A stretch of DNA of 51,661 nucleotides from Planctomycetota bacterium (lineage in GTDB: Bacteria > Planctomycetota > SZUA-567 > H5-PLA8): assembly GCA_026184295.1 (NCBI GenBank), contig JAHCJK010000019.1, positions 1-51,661 of the forward strand, given 5' to 3'. A program made the translations under genes and the position numbers. The notes below the pieces were generated by a model. The model had not been told where the DNA came from. It saw only the letters and a list, made by a program, of their open reading frames with translations, and searched no databases. Below, piece after piece: positions 41,787 to 50,477 of the stretch. The stretch's first letter is position 1. The number at the start of each line of letters is the position of its first letter.

Positions 41787-43972
41787 TCAGCTTCCCGAAG
41801 ATTCGCGCGATCTTCGTCAAGGAACTGCGCGACAGCCTGCGCGACCGCCGCACGGTCTTCGCCAACTTCGTGATCCCGCTGGTGCTCTACCCGGTGATGC
41901 TGCTGGTCGTGGGCGAGGCTACGCAGGTGGCGCAGTCGCGCCGCGAGAACGACCGCTACCGCGTCGCCGTCGAACCCGCCGAGGCGCTCGCGTTCGTCAA
42001 CAAGATCGCGGTGGACGACGAGGTCGCGCGGCTCACGGAACCGAAGAAGAGCAAGGCCCCGCCCAAGCCCGGCGAAAACGACGGCGAACCGCAGGCGGTG
42101 GACACGACGCCCCGGCTGGTCTTCGAGTACGTCCAGGATCCGCGGCGAGAACTTGAGAACCGCAACATCCAGGCGATCCTGCGGCTGCCCGAAGATTTCG
42201 AAAAAGCCATGAAACGAGCCGACGCCGGCGAGCCGCCGTTGGTGGAAGCGCTGTACGACCGCGCCGAACAGCGCTCCCGCGACGCCGCCGGCCACCTGAA
42301 CGACCTGCTGCTGCGTTACCGCACGCGCGTGGTGAAGGACCGCCTGAAGAACCACGGGATCGGGGAGGAACTGCTCAAGCCGTTCGACCTCAAGGAACCC
42401 GAGAACATCGCGCCGGCGGAAAAGGTCGGCGGCTCGGTCCTCGGCGCGCTGATGCCACTCTGGTTCATCATGATGATCATCCTCGGCGCCGTGCACCCCG
42501 CCGTGGACCTGACCGCCGGCGAAAAGGAACGTTCCACGCTGGAGACGCTCATCTCCGCGCCCGTGCGCCCGCTGGAAGTGATCTCGGGCAAGTTCCTCGC
42601 CGTCTCCGCGCTGGCGCTCAGCAACGCGGTGCTGAACGTGCTCAGCTTCTCCGTGACGTTTCACATCGCGGGGATCTCCAAGCTCCCCGAGTTCGTCGTG
42701 CCCTGGTCGGCGGTGCCTTCGGCGCTGCTTTTGCTCCTCCCGCTTACGCTCTTCTTCTCGGCGCTGCTGATGGCCGTGGCGAGCCTGGCCTCGAGTTCGA
42801 AGGAAGCGCAGGTCTACTGCCTGCCGGTCTTCCTCGTCCCGATGCTGGGGCTGATGGTGGTCTCGATTCCGGGCATCGAACTCAGCGGCCCGCTGCTGAT
42901 CGCTCCGGTGGTCAACACCGCGCTACTGATCAAGGAACTCTTCCTGGGCCACGAAGGGCTGGAGCAGGCCTACGTCTTCGTGCTGGGCAGCACCTGCCTG
43001 TACGCGGCGGCGGCCGTGGGCGTCGCCGCGCGGGTCTTCGCGCGCGAAGAGATTCTCTTTTCCTCGCAGGCCAGCCTGCGCCTGTTCCTCAGCCGGCAGT
43101 TTTTCCAGAAATGCGACCAGCCGCGCCCGGCCGACGCGCTGCTCGTCGCCGCCCTCGCCTTCCCGCTCATGTTTTACCTCCAGTCGGGTCTGATGCAGTG
43201 GGCCGCCGGATCGTCTTCGGCCTTCTCCATGGCCACGCTGCTCATCCTGCCGCAAGTGGCGGTCTTCCTGGCGGCGCCGCTGGCCATCGCCTGGTACCTG
43301 CGCGCGGGGATGCCCACGACGTTTCTGTGGCGCCTGCCGACGATGCGGGGCCTGCTCGCCGCCGCCTGCCTGGGCGGTTCGTCCTGGATCGTCGTCCAGC
43401 AACTCGCGGCGTGGCAATCGCTCTTCTGGAAGCTCGACCCCTCCGCGATGCAGGGCATCGAGATGCTCTTAAAGGATATTCCGCCTTCCCTGCTGGTGGT
43501 CTGCCTGGCGGTGACACCCGCGCTCTGCGAAGAACACTTCTTCCGCGGCTTCCTGCTCTCGGGCCTGCGCCACAAGACCGGCCGCGGCAAGTGGGCCTCG
43601 ATCCTCCTGGTCGCGGCGATCTTCGCCGCGTTCCACCTGCCGCTCTTCCGGCAGCCGGTCGTCTTCCTGCTCGGCCTGGCGCTCGCGTACCTCGCGTGGG
43701 AATCCGCGAGCCTCTGGCCCGGCGTGCTCTTTCACCTGCTGCACAACGGCCTCTCGGTGACGCTGGGCGAGACGCTCGTGGAAAACCGGGTCCCGCTCGA
43801 CGGCGCCCAGCCCGCGCCTCCGCCGGCGTACGTGGCCGCCGCGGCGGTGGTCTTTGTCGCGGGACTGCTGCTCGCGCGCAACAGCGGTCGGCGTCCCGAG
43901 CCCACGCCGCTACCGCCGCAGGAACTTCCCGCGCCGCCCAAGCCCGACTGGCCCGCGCAAAGCGAAGCCTGA
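41783..43972 (+). CDS. ABC-2 permease fused to a CPBP (CAAX-type) intramembrane protease
   Basis: This 729-aa protein begins as a NatB-like ABC-2 permease: a cytosolic start (FPKIRAIFVKELRDSLRDRRT), first helix (NFVIPLVLYPVMLLVVGE), a long extracytoplasmic loop (about 50-225), then five helices with GEKERSTLETLISAPV. From about 470 it is a second membrane module, with the CPBP motifs CEEHFFRGF (E583/E584 and R588), FAAFHLPLF and LFHLLHNGLS. These are the EExxxR, FxxxH and HxxxN/D motifs of CAAX-type proteases, so the site looks intact. The fusion is known in Planctomycetota-type genomes but the substrate is unknown. A permease that processes its own peptide cargo is one idea. Confidence 0.9.
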   Translation: MISFPKIRAIFVKELRDSLRDRRTVFANFVIPLVLYPVMLLVVGEATQVAQSRRENDRYRVAVEPAEALAFVNKIAVDDEVARLTEPKKSKAPPKPGENDGEPQAVDTTPRLVFEYVQDPRRELENRNIQAILRLPEDFEKAMKRADAGEPPLVEALYDRAEQRSRDAAGHLNDLLLRYRTRVVKDRLKNHGIGEELLKPFDLKEPENIAPAEKVGGSVLGALMPLWFIMMIILGAVHPAVDLTAGEKERSTLETLISAPVRPLEVISGKFLAVSALALSNAVLNVLSFSVTFHIAGISKLPEFVVPWSAVPSALLLLLPLTLFFSALLMAVASLASSSKEAQVYCLPVFLVPMLGLMVVSIPGIELSGPLLIAPVVNTALLIKELFLGHEGLEQAYVFVLGSTCLYAAAAVGVAARVFAREEILFSSQASLRLFLSRQFFQKCDQPRPADALLVAALAFPLMFYLQSGLMQWAAGSSSAFSMATLLILPQVAVFLAAPLAIAWYLRAGMPTTFLWRLPTMRGLLAAACLGGSSWIVVQQLAAWQSLFWKLDPSAMQGIEMLLKDIPPSLLVVCLAVTPALCEEHFFRGFLLSGLRHKTGRGKWASILLVAAIFAAFHLPLFRQPVVFLLGLALAYLAWESASLWPGVLFHLLHNGLSVTLGETLVENRVPLDGAQPAPPPAYVAAAAVVFVAGLLLARNSGRRPEPTPLPPQELPAPPKPDWPAQSEA

Positions 43973-44005
43973 AGCCGTGGACACTTTTCTCTAAAAGCGT
44001 AAGCG

Positions 44006-45715
44006 CTAGCGGTCGTCGCCCGGCGGAGGCGGCGGGGGCCGGTCGCCGTGTTCGCCGTGCGGAGGCGGCGGGCGGTCACCTTCCGGCGGAGGATGGTTGC
44101 CCTCAGGCGGCGGACCGCGACGGCCGCCGGGGCCGCCCGGACCTCCGGGCCCGTTCTGCCCGCCGCCGGGCGGTCCGCGGCGGTCCAGGTTCGCGTCCAC
44201 CACCTTGCCGTAGTAGCCGCCGATCAGGTACGGAAACGCGCCGGGAGTGACGTGGTAGTGCCAGCCGCGGTCTTTGTCGTAGTGGACGTTGAAGGCGTTG
44301 AGCGCGTTCTCCTTCAGGTCCTTCGCGAGCACGCCCTTGCTCTCGTACGGGCCGTAGATCGGAAAGCCGTCGAACGCGAAGCCGATCAGCGGCGAATGCT
44401 CGAGCCCCTCGTCAGCCCACGGCGAACGCACGCAGACCGGATACTTGTGGTAGTGGTACATGTTGTCGGGGCTGGGATGCCCGCAGCACCGGTCCATGAT
44501 ATCGACGGCTTCCTCCATCCCCACGTCGAACGGGTTGTAGAAGACGACGCCGTTGGCCGCGATCCCGATCGGACCCATGTTCAGCGCGCGGTTCTTGTTC
44601 TTCAGGTCCATCGCCTTGGCGTTGGGGTTGGGCTGCGGGTTGAGCGGGAAGCGGTAGGTCCGGTCCTTTTCCTGAATCGAATTGGGATTGCCCAAGTACC
44701 CCGGAAAGACCGCCGTGGGGTGGTTGGGGATGTTCTTCGCCTTCACGACCAGTTCGTCCTGCGTGAAAATCACCGTCACGTTGTCGGGCAGGAAGCGGTC
44801 CTGCGCCACCTTCTCGCCCGTCGCGTTCAAGTAGCCCGCGCGCAGCCACGCGGTCATGTTGCCCGCGAACGGCGCCTCCAGCCGGCCCGACTTGTAGTAC
44901 AGGCGCGAAGCGTTCGCGGCGGTAAAGCTCCTGGGCACGCCGGTCTCCGCCGCCAGCCGTTCGTAGTACCAGTGCCCGCCCAGATGCACGAGCGTCGAGC
45001 CCGCCTGAAGCTGAATCTCCTTCGCGGTGGCCGGAGCCCCGGCCAGGGCGCGATCGCGTTCCTGCGGCGCTTCGATGGCCTCAAGCGCCAGGTCGTCCAC
45101 GACGAACGACGCGTCCTTCTCAGAGGCGTTACCGTTGCGGAATCCGATGCTCAGCCGCAGCGCGTCGATGTTCGGAAACGGGAGTTTGAATTCGAAGCTG
45201 TAATCCTGCCAGACGGCCGCGCCGTTGCGCTTCTCCAGGCCGTTCGCGTCCAGGTCCTTGCGGCGCTGCCGGACGAGCGGCCAGAGTTCCTTCACCACGC
45301 CGTCGAGCGCCTCGGCGCCGCCCTGCGCGAAGAACTCGACGCGCATGAACAGATCCTGCTCGCCCGCGACCGAAAAACCCGGCTCCGGCAGCCCGCGAAA
45401 CGAGAACCGGTACCAGCGCCCGGCCTCCTTCTTCAGCGCCACCGGCAGCGAGCGCACGCGGCCTTCGCGCTTGCCGTCCTGGTTCAGGTCCCGGCCCGCG
45501 TACAGCCGCACGGCCATGGTGCCCGTCTCGCGCCCCTGGCGGCCGCCGAAAGCGCGCGCGGCATCGCCTTCCAGCTCGAAGCCCTTGGCCTGCTCCGCGC
45601 TCGCGCCGGCTTCTTCAAAGCCCGCGTTGGGCACGGGCGTGGCGTTCTCGCCGCGGACCGCCGCGCTCGCGAACAGAACCAGGCAGATCAACGGTGCGAA
45701 ATGAATGCGGATCAT
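44006..45715 (-). CDS. Secreted YHYH-domain protein with CBM-like N-terminal module
   Basis: This 569-aa protein has a signal peptide (IRIHFAPLICLVLFASAAVRG), a discoidin/CBM-type module (about 25-200, VPNAGFEEAGASAEQAKGF and FVVDDLALEAIE), and the YHYH domain with MYHYHKYPVC near 417-426, FDGFPIYGPYE and WHYHVTPGAFPYLIGGYYG. The last 60 residues are Gly/Pro-rich (GGPGGPGGRRGPPPEGNH...). The function of YHYH proteins is not established; the His-rich motif could bind metal. GAGGAG precedes ATG 45715. A longer frame to 45814 is rejected. It converges on the ABC-2/CPBP gene with a 33-nt gap and is divergent from the heparinase-like gene. Confidence 0.85.
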   Translation of the reverse strand: MIRIHFAPLICLVLFASAAVRGENATPVPNAGFEEAGASAEQAKGFELEGDAARAFGGRQGRETGTMAVRLYAGRDLNQDGKREGRVRSLPVALKKEAGRWYRFSFRGLPEPGFSVAGEQDLFMRVEFFAQGGAEALDGVVKELWPLVRQRRKDLDANGLEKRNGAAVWQDYSFEFKLPFPNIDALRLSIGFRNGNASEKDASFVVDDLALEAIEAPQERDRALAGAPATAKEIQLQAGSTLVHLGGHWYYERLAAETGVPRSFTAANASRLYYKSGRLEAPFAGNMTAWLRAGYLNATGEKVAQDRFLPDNVTVIFTQDELVVKAKNIPNHPTAVFPGYLGNPNSIQEKDRTYRFPLNPQPNPNAKAMDLKNKNRALNMGPIGIAANGVVFYNPFDVGMEEAVDIMDRCCGHPSPDNMYHYHKYPVCVRSPWADEGLEHSPLIGFAFDGFPIYGPYESKGVLAKDLKENALNAFNVHYDKDRGWHYHVTPGAFPYLIGGYYGKVVDANLDRRGPPGGGQNGPGGPGGPGGRRGPPPEGNHPPPEGDRPPPPHGEHGDRPPPPPPGDDR

Positions 45716-45754
45716 GAGGCTCCTCGGCTTATCTCGACCCGCGCAAGGTCCGCC

Positions 45755-45775
45755 GTCCGGCCCGCAAGGCCGGAC
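45755..45775. promoter_or_regulatory. 8-bp-arm inverted repeat in divergent gap
   Basis: GTCCGGCC (45755-45762), loop CGCAA, GGCCGGAC (45768-45775). It is in the 244-bp gap between the YHYH gene and the heparinase-like gene, 40 nt upstream of the former. There is no U-tract. The rest of the gap is GC-rich (45830-45920) except for an AT-richer block at 45795-45835. Confidence 0.45.
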
Positions 45776-45959
45776 CTCGGATGGGTTCCTACAGTAAATC
45801 TTATTCGAGGGCATATTTCAAATGTTCGCGGCGAGCCCGGCCGCGCGCGGAACGGGGAATGCGGCCGCGCCGCCCGTCAGCCCCGCTTCCGCTTGCCTCC
45901 CGGCGTTCCCGTAGGAAACTGGGCGCATCCCGCACCGCGGACAACTCGAGAGGCTCCCC

Positions 45960-47762
45960 ATGTTCGACCTGCCGAAGATCGAAGCCGAACTCAAACGCCG
46001 CGCCGCCTGGCACCTCAAGCAGACCCATCTGCTCGTCGATTACTACCGCGTGCGGCGGCGGCTGGCCTACCCGCTGCCGGTGCGCGCGATCCACATCTCC
46101 GAGATGAAAGTGCGCCGCGATTACTCGCGCGATTACCCCTGGCCGACCTGGATGACCTGGGCCCTGGAAGAACGCGTCGCGGCCCTCTGCGCCTCGGCCA
46201 AGCTCTTCGACGACGCGCCCGCCGCCGAGGCCGCCGCGCGCGACCTGGAAGCCCTGGCCGGCTGGCCCACCTACCGCCAGTACGAGAAGCCCGACCTCTC
46301 GCTCGGGCACGCCGGGCGCACCCTGCACCACGGATTCCTGTGGGCCAAGGACCGCGACGAGCGCCTGCGCGGGAAGATTCGGGAGGCCTTCGCGCGCATC
46401 GTGGAAGACACGCTGCCGTTCTCGGACAAGTTGCACGGTTCGTTCAAGCGTCCGGAAGACATCCTGACCTGCGAAAAGCCCGCCGCCGCGCTGCACAACA
46501 TTCCCATCATCGGCTCGGTGGGCGCGGCCCTGGCCGCGATGGCCCTGGGCGATTCGCACCGCGCCGCGGCCGAGACCCTGAACGAACGCCTCTTCGCGCT
46601 GCTTGGCGCGCTGCTGGAAATGCGCGCGCAGGGCTTCACCGAGGGCGTCGCGTACGACGGCTACGTGCTCGATTTCGCCGCCGACTGGCTCGGCGCGCTG
46701 CCCGAAGACCGCCGCGCGCCCATCCTGGACCACCCGCGCCTGAACGAACTCTTCGAGCAGAGCTACCGGCTCTCCGCGCCCGGCAGCGCCGTGGACGTGG
46801 CCGAACTGAGCGACGTCGAGGCCGTGGAGATGCCCTTCCATCTCTCGGCGCAGGCCAAGCTCCAGTGGATGCGGCTCGACCCCGTGCGCGCGTGGCATTT
46901 GCAGCGCTGCGACCCCGCGCGGCTGCGCTCGGAGGCGCTCTTGGTCCTGTGGGGCATCGGGACCGTCGCGCGGACGGCGCAGGAACCGGACTTCCAGCGG
47001 GCGATGCGCGCGGAAGCCCCACCCGCCGGCGCGCTGGACGCGCACTACGCGCTGGTCCTGCGCAGCGGCTGGGACGCGAACGACGTCGCCGTGACCATTG
47101 CGGCCTCGAATTCCTCGATGGGCCACATGCACTGCGACGCGGGCTCGCTGCTGATCGGCACGCGCGGGCGCTGGCTCGTCACCGACCCCGGCTACCAGCA
47201 GTACATGAACACGCGCGAACGCGAGTACACCCTGGGCGCGAAGGCGCACAACGCGCCGGTGATCAACGAGAAGGCGCAGGACCGCAAGGGCGTGAAGCGC
47301 CTGGCGCTGGAGGAGACGAACGGCGTGCTGCGCGCGGAACTCGACCTGACCGCCTGCTACCCGCCGGAACTGAAGTTGGGCTCCGTGGACCGCGCCGTCT
47401 GGCTGGTGGACAAGCGCATCGTGATCGTGGGCGACCGCATCCGCGGCGAGGACGTTCAGTCGATCGATTACTACTGGCACGGGCACCGCGAGGCCGCGTG
47501 GTGGGTGCACGAACGCTGGGCGCGCGTCTACCATCCCGAGGCGCCCGACGCGACGGTCTGGATCGCTTCGCCGCAGGCCCGCATTCAGGAAGCCGGCGTG
47601 GACCGCCTGCCGGGCTCGCGCGGGCAGATGACGCTCAGCGCTCCCGCCGATCCCAGCGCGAAGGTGATCTGGTGGATCTTCGGCATCGGCGCGAAACCGC
47701 CCGAACCGAAGGCCGAGGGCACGCGCCTGCGCCTGGGCGACTGGCTCTTCGACCGCGCCTGA
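45960..47762 (+). CDS. Heparinase II/III-like protein (polysaccharide lyase fold)
   Basis: This 600-aa protein has an alpha/alpha-toroid-type N-terminal half (ALEERVAALCASAKLFDD, then NIPIIGSVGAALAAMALGDSHRAAAETL) and a beta-sandwich half. The heparinase II/III motif GHMHCDAGSLLIG is at 388-400 (H389, H391, D393), followed by RWLVTDPGYQQYMN. No signal peptide is visible, which is uncommon for a lyase; it may act on intracellular oligosaccharides or be exported another way. The next genes are a glycosyltransferase and a methyltransferase, so the context is surface polysaccharide. GAGAGG lies 10 nt upstream of ATG. Catalytic details are inferred. Confidence 0.85.
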   Translation: MFDLPKIEAELKRRAAWHLKQTHLLVDYYRVRRRLAYPLPVRAIHISEMKVRRDYSRDYPWPTWMTWALEERVAALCASAKLFDDAPAAEAAARDLEALAGWPTYRQYEKPDLSLGHAGRTLHHGFLWAKDRDERLRGKIREAFARIVEDTLPFSDKLHGSFKRPEDILTCEKPAAALHNIPIIGSVGAALAAMALGDSHRAAAETLNERLFALLGALLEMRAQGFTEGVAYDGYVLDFAADWLGALPEDRRAPILDHPRLNELFEQSYRLSAPGSAVDVAELSDVEAVEMPFHLSAQAKLQWMRLDPVRAWHLQRCDPARLRSEALLVLWGIGTVARTAQEPDFQRAMRAEAPPAGALDAHYALVLRSGWDANDVAVTIAASNSSMGHMHCDAGSLLIGTRGRWLVTDPGYQQYMNTREREYTLGAKAHNAPVINEKAQDRKGVKRLALEETNGVLRAELDLTACYPPELKLGSVDRAVWLVDKRIVIVGDRIRGEDVQSIDYYWHGHREAAWWVHERWARVYHPEAPDATVWIASPQARIQEAGVDRLPGSRGQMTLSAPADPSAKVIWWIFGIGAKPPEPKAEGTRLRLGDWLFDRA

Positions 47763-47834
47763 CGCCGCGCGCCTTCACTATCTACCCGGCGCAAACTTAT
47801 TATAAGGTGACGCTTCCGCCTCTGGAGACCCCGG

Positions 47835-48617
47835 TTGCCGCTGCCCGACTACGCCCAGGCCGCCTATCCCCTCGCCCACCCCGCGAACGCCCCCGCGCCG
47901 GCGGTCTCGGTGATCATCCCCGCGTACAACGAAGAGACGCGCATCCCGCCGTACCTCGACGCGATCCAGGCGCACTTCGAGAAGACCGGCGAAGCCTGCG
48001 AGGTCCTGGTGGTCAACGACGGGAGCCGCGACCGCACGGCCGAGACGATCCGCGCGCGCATGGCCGGCGACCGGAACCTGGGGCTCGTCCACTACGACCG
48101 GAACCGCGGCAAGGGCCACGCGGTGCGCATGGGCATGCTCGCCGCGCGCGCGAACCTGCGCCTCTTCACCGACGCGGACGGTTCGACGCCGATCGAGGAA
48201 TTCGCGCGCCTGCGGGCCAAGGTGGAAGGCGAAGGCTTCGACGTCGCGGTGGGTTCGCGGCAGCTTTCCTCGCCTGAGGTGCACCGCAAGATCAAGCCGC
48301 ATCGCTTCGTGATCGGCCAGGGTTTTCGCATTCTGCGCCAGACGTTCCTGAACGTGCGCGTGCTGGACAGCCAGTGCGGGTTCAAGCTGCTCACCGGGCG
48401 CGCGGCCGAGCGCATCTTCTCGGTCTCGAAGATCGACGGCTTCGCGTTCGACGTGGAGATGCTCTTTCTGGCCGCGCGCGGCGGGATGAAGGTCGCCGAG
48501 GTCGCCGTCAACTGGTACGACTCGAACTCCACGCGCGTGAACCTGCTGGTGGACCCGTTCCGGATGTTCCGCGACATGCTGCGCGTGCGCGGGCTGCACC
48601 GCGAGACCAAGGTCTGA
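47835..48617 (+). CDS. Family 2 glycosyltransferase, dolichyl/polyprenyl-phosphate sugar synthase-like
   Basis: This 260-aa GT-A enzyme has [33 protein letters not shown] (D62), the metal motif TDADGST (D113-A-D115) and a C-terminal part ([30 protein letters not shown]) typical of ALG5/DPG-synthase-like proteins that transfer a sugar to a polyprenyl phosphate. It lacks C-terminal membrane helices. The start is TTG at 47835 with GGAG 7 nt upstream, which is an unusual start codon. TATAAGG near 47800 may be a -10 element. It probably works with the methyltransferase that follows 45 nt downstream in envelope glycan assembly. Confidence 0.88.
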   Translation: MPLPDYAQAAYPLAHPANAPAPAVSVIIPAYNEETRIPPYLDAIQAHFEKTGEACEVLVVNDGSRDRTAETIRARMAGDRNLGLVHYDRNRGKGHAVRMGMLAARANLRLFTDADGSTPIEEFARLRAKVEGEGFDVAVGSRQLSSPEVHRKIKPHRFVIGQGFRILRQTFLNVRVLDSQCGFKLLTGRAAERIFSVSKIDGFAFDVEMLFLAARGGMKVAEVAVNWYDSNSTRVNLLVDPFRMFRDMLRVRGLHRETKV

Positions 48618-48662
48618 CCGGGCGTTTACGCGCGCGCCAGGAAGAGGTACGATTCCGCACCG

Positions 48663-49514
48663 ATGGAAGAAGAACTCTTCGACGCCATTCACGCCAACGC
48701 CGAACGCCACTGGTGGTTTCGCGGCCGCCAGAAGATCGCGCTCTCGCTGCTGGACCGTTTTTACGGCAAGCGCGGCGCCGGCGCGCGCGTGCTCGACCTC
48801 GGCTGCGGCGTCGGCAACAACCTCAAGGCGCTGGAACCCTACGGCGAAGTCTGGGGCGCGGACCCTTCGGAGAAGGCGCTCGCGTACTGCCGGCAGCGCT
48901 TCACCGGGCGGCTCGACGAGGTCTGGCTGCCCGACAAGCTGCCCTACGAAGAGAAGACCTTCGACCTCGTGGTCATGCTGGACGTGCTCGAACACGTCGA
49001 AGACGACGTCGGGGCGCTCCAGCGCGTGCTGCGCATCCTCAAGCCCGGCGGCACCTATTTGCTCACCGTGCCCGCGCTGCGCTGGCTGTGGAGCTACCAC
49101 GACGTCGAACACCACCACTTCCGCCGGTACCACCGCGGCGACCTGCGCCGCAAGCTGACGCGCCTGGGCTTCGAGGTCCCGCACATCAGCTACATCAATT
49201 TCCTGCTGCTGCCGGCGATGGGCATGGCGCGCATGATGCTGCGCCCCAAGACCTGGAGCGCGCGCGACCTGCAGAACGGCACTGGCGCGGGCGGGCGCCT
49301 TCTGGAACGCATCTTCCGCTTCGAGCGCCACATGCTCTGGCTCGGCACGCTGCCCATCGGCGGCTCGCTGGTGGCCGTCGCGCGCCGCCCGCAGAACCTG
49401 GAACTTCCCCCCTGGCGCAAGGGCGATCCGCTGCCCACGCGGCGCGAATCGAAGCATATGCTGCGCGCGGTCCAGAAAGCTCCGGAAGGCGAACCGCCCA
49501 AGGTCGCCACCTGA
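48663..49514 (+). CDS. Class I SAM-dependent methyltransferase
   Basis: This 283-aa protein has SAM motif I VLDLGCGVGNN (43-53), GADPSEKALAYC, LVVMLDVLEHVEDDV and LKPGGTYLLTVPAL. The N-terminal HANAERHWWFRGRQKIALSLL is frequent in methyltransferases of polysaccharide or polyprenyl-sugar pathways. A hydrophobic helix (INFLLLPAMGMARMML) lies near 178-195 and may dock it to the membrane. It is next to the polyprenyl-phosphate glycosyltransferase-like gene, so a glycolipid or sugar methylation role is plausible. The Shine-Dalgarno is not clear. Confidence 0.88.
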   Translation: MEEELFDAIHANAERHWWFRGRQKIALSLLDRFYGKRGAGARVLDLGCGVGNNLKALEPYGEVWGADPSEKALAYCRQRFTGRLDEVWLPDKLPYEEKTFDLVVMLDVLEHVEDDVGALQRVLRILKPGGTYLLTVPALRWLWSYHDVEHHHFRRYHRGDLRRKLTRLGFEVPHISYINFLLLPAMGMARMMLRPKTWSARDLQNGTGAGGRLLERIFRFERHMLWLGTLPIGGSLVAVARRPQNLELPPWRKGDPLPTRRESKHMLRAVQKAPEGEPPKVAT

Positions 49515-49523
49515 GGGCGCGCG

Positions 49524-50477
49524 ATGCCCATCGTCAAAGACCAGGCGCAGATTCTGCGCGTCTTCGACCAGGGCAACACCAGCCAGGTGCTGGTGCTGCT
49601 GGGCCGGACGCTCGGGCAGATGCGCGTCCTCGCGAAGGGCTCCCGGCGTTTCCATAAAAAAGGTTTCGAAGGCGGCTTCGACATGCTCGCGCGGGGCGAG
49701 ATTCTCGTCTATCCGCGGCGCGACGAGACCCTGTGGATCTTCAAGGAGTGGGAAGAGCGCTCGCGCCCCGAAGACCTGGGCGCCTCGCCCGAACGCCTGG
49801 CCGCCGCGAGCTACCTCTGCGAACTCGCCGAAGCGCTCACGCGCGAGACCTCCGGCAGCAGCCTGAACGACGACGACGCGCACCGGCCCGTCGCGCACAC
49901 GTCGGGCGATGCCGTCCAGGCCCACGCCGATCTTTACGATCTGTTGGCCGGGGCGGTGGACCAGCTTTCGGCCCTGCCGCCGCGGGCCACGGCCGGCCCC
50001 GTGCTGCTCGCGTTCTCGCTCCACGCGCTGCGCGTGGCGGGGTTCACGCCCGGATTTTCGCGCTGCTCGCACTGCGGCAAGAGCCTGGTGCGCTCGCCCG
50101 ACGGGGAACCCTCGCGCGAGATGGCGCGGCTCAGCCACGAAGGCCTGGCGTGCGAGACCTGCCTGGCCGAGGAGGCGCTGAACAACATGCCCGTCGGCAT
50201 GGCGCCGCCCGCGACCAAGCGCGAACTCGCCCGCCTCGCCGCGCAGTTCCACGCGCCCGCGCGCCACGTATGGCTCGCGCCCGAGAGCCTGAACGCGCTC
50301 GATTACGTCATGCGCACGGGCAAAGGGGTCACACTTTCGAAGAACGCGGCCGAGGCGCTGGCGCGCGCGCTGATCGTGGCCGTGCACGGAGCGCTGGAGC
50401 GCGACCTGCGCACGCTGCGCGCGGCCGCGCGCGCGGTGTATCTGATGGGCCCGCGCCCGAAGGCGCTCGCGCGCTAG
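49524..50477 (+). CDS. recO: DNA repair protein RecO
   Basis: This 317-aa protein has an OB-fold start (MPIVKDQAQILRVFDQGNTSQVLVLLGRTLGQMRVLAKGSRRF), a helical middle (YLCELAEALTRE) and a zinc site of four Cys, C181-xx-C184 and C210-xx-C213. RecO loads RecA on SSB-coated DNA with RecR in recombinational repair. The length is slightly above usual (about 240-260) because of inserted loops. It starts 9 nt after the methyltransferase stop with a GAGGG site and is likely in the same unit, though functionally unrelated. It overlaps the esterase-like gene by 4 nt at the 3' ends. Confidence 0.92.
   Translation: MPIVKDQAQILRVFDQGNTSQVLVLLGRTLGQMRVLAKGSRRFHKKGFEGGFDMLARGEILVYPRRDETLWIFKEWEERSRPEDLGASPERLAAASYLCELAEALTRETSGSSLNDDDAHRPVAHTSGDAVQAHADLYDLLAGAVDQLSALPPRATAGPVLLAFSLHALRVAGFTPGFSRCSHCGKSLVRSPDGEPSREMARLSHEGLACETCLAEEALNNMPVGMAPPATKRELARLAAQFHAPARHVWLAPESLNALDYVMRTGKGVTLSKNAAEALARALIVAVHGALERDLRTLRAAARAVYLMGPRPKALAR

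Noticed and set aside
45716-45814. Longer start for the YHYH protein at 45814
   Set aside because: The extra residues precede the signal peptide and are encoded by sequence with hairpins. GAGGAG supports ATG 45715.
44048-48277. About 1400-codon plus-strand open frame over the YHYH and heparinase-like genes
   Set aside because: It runs antisense to the YHYH gene and out of frame with the heparinase-like gene, and it has no domain or signal.
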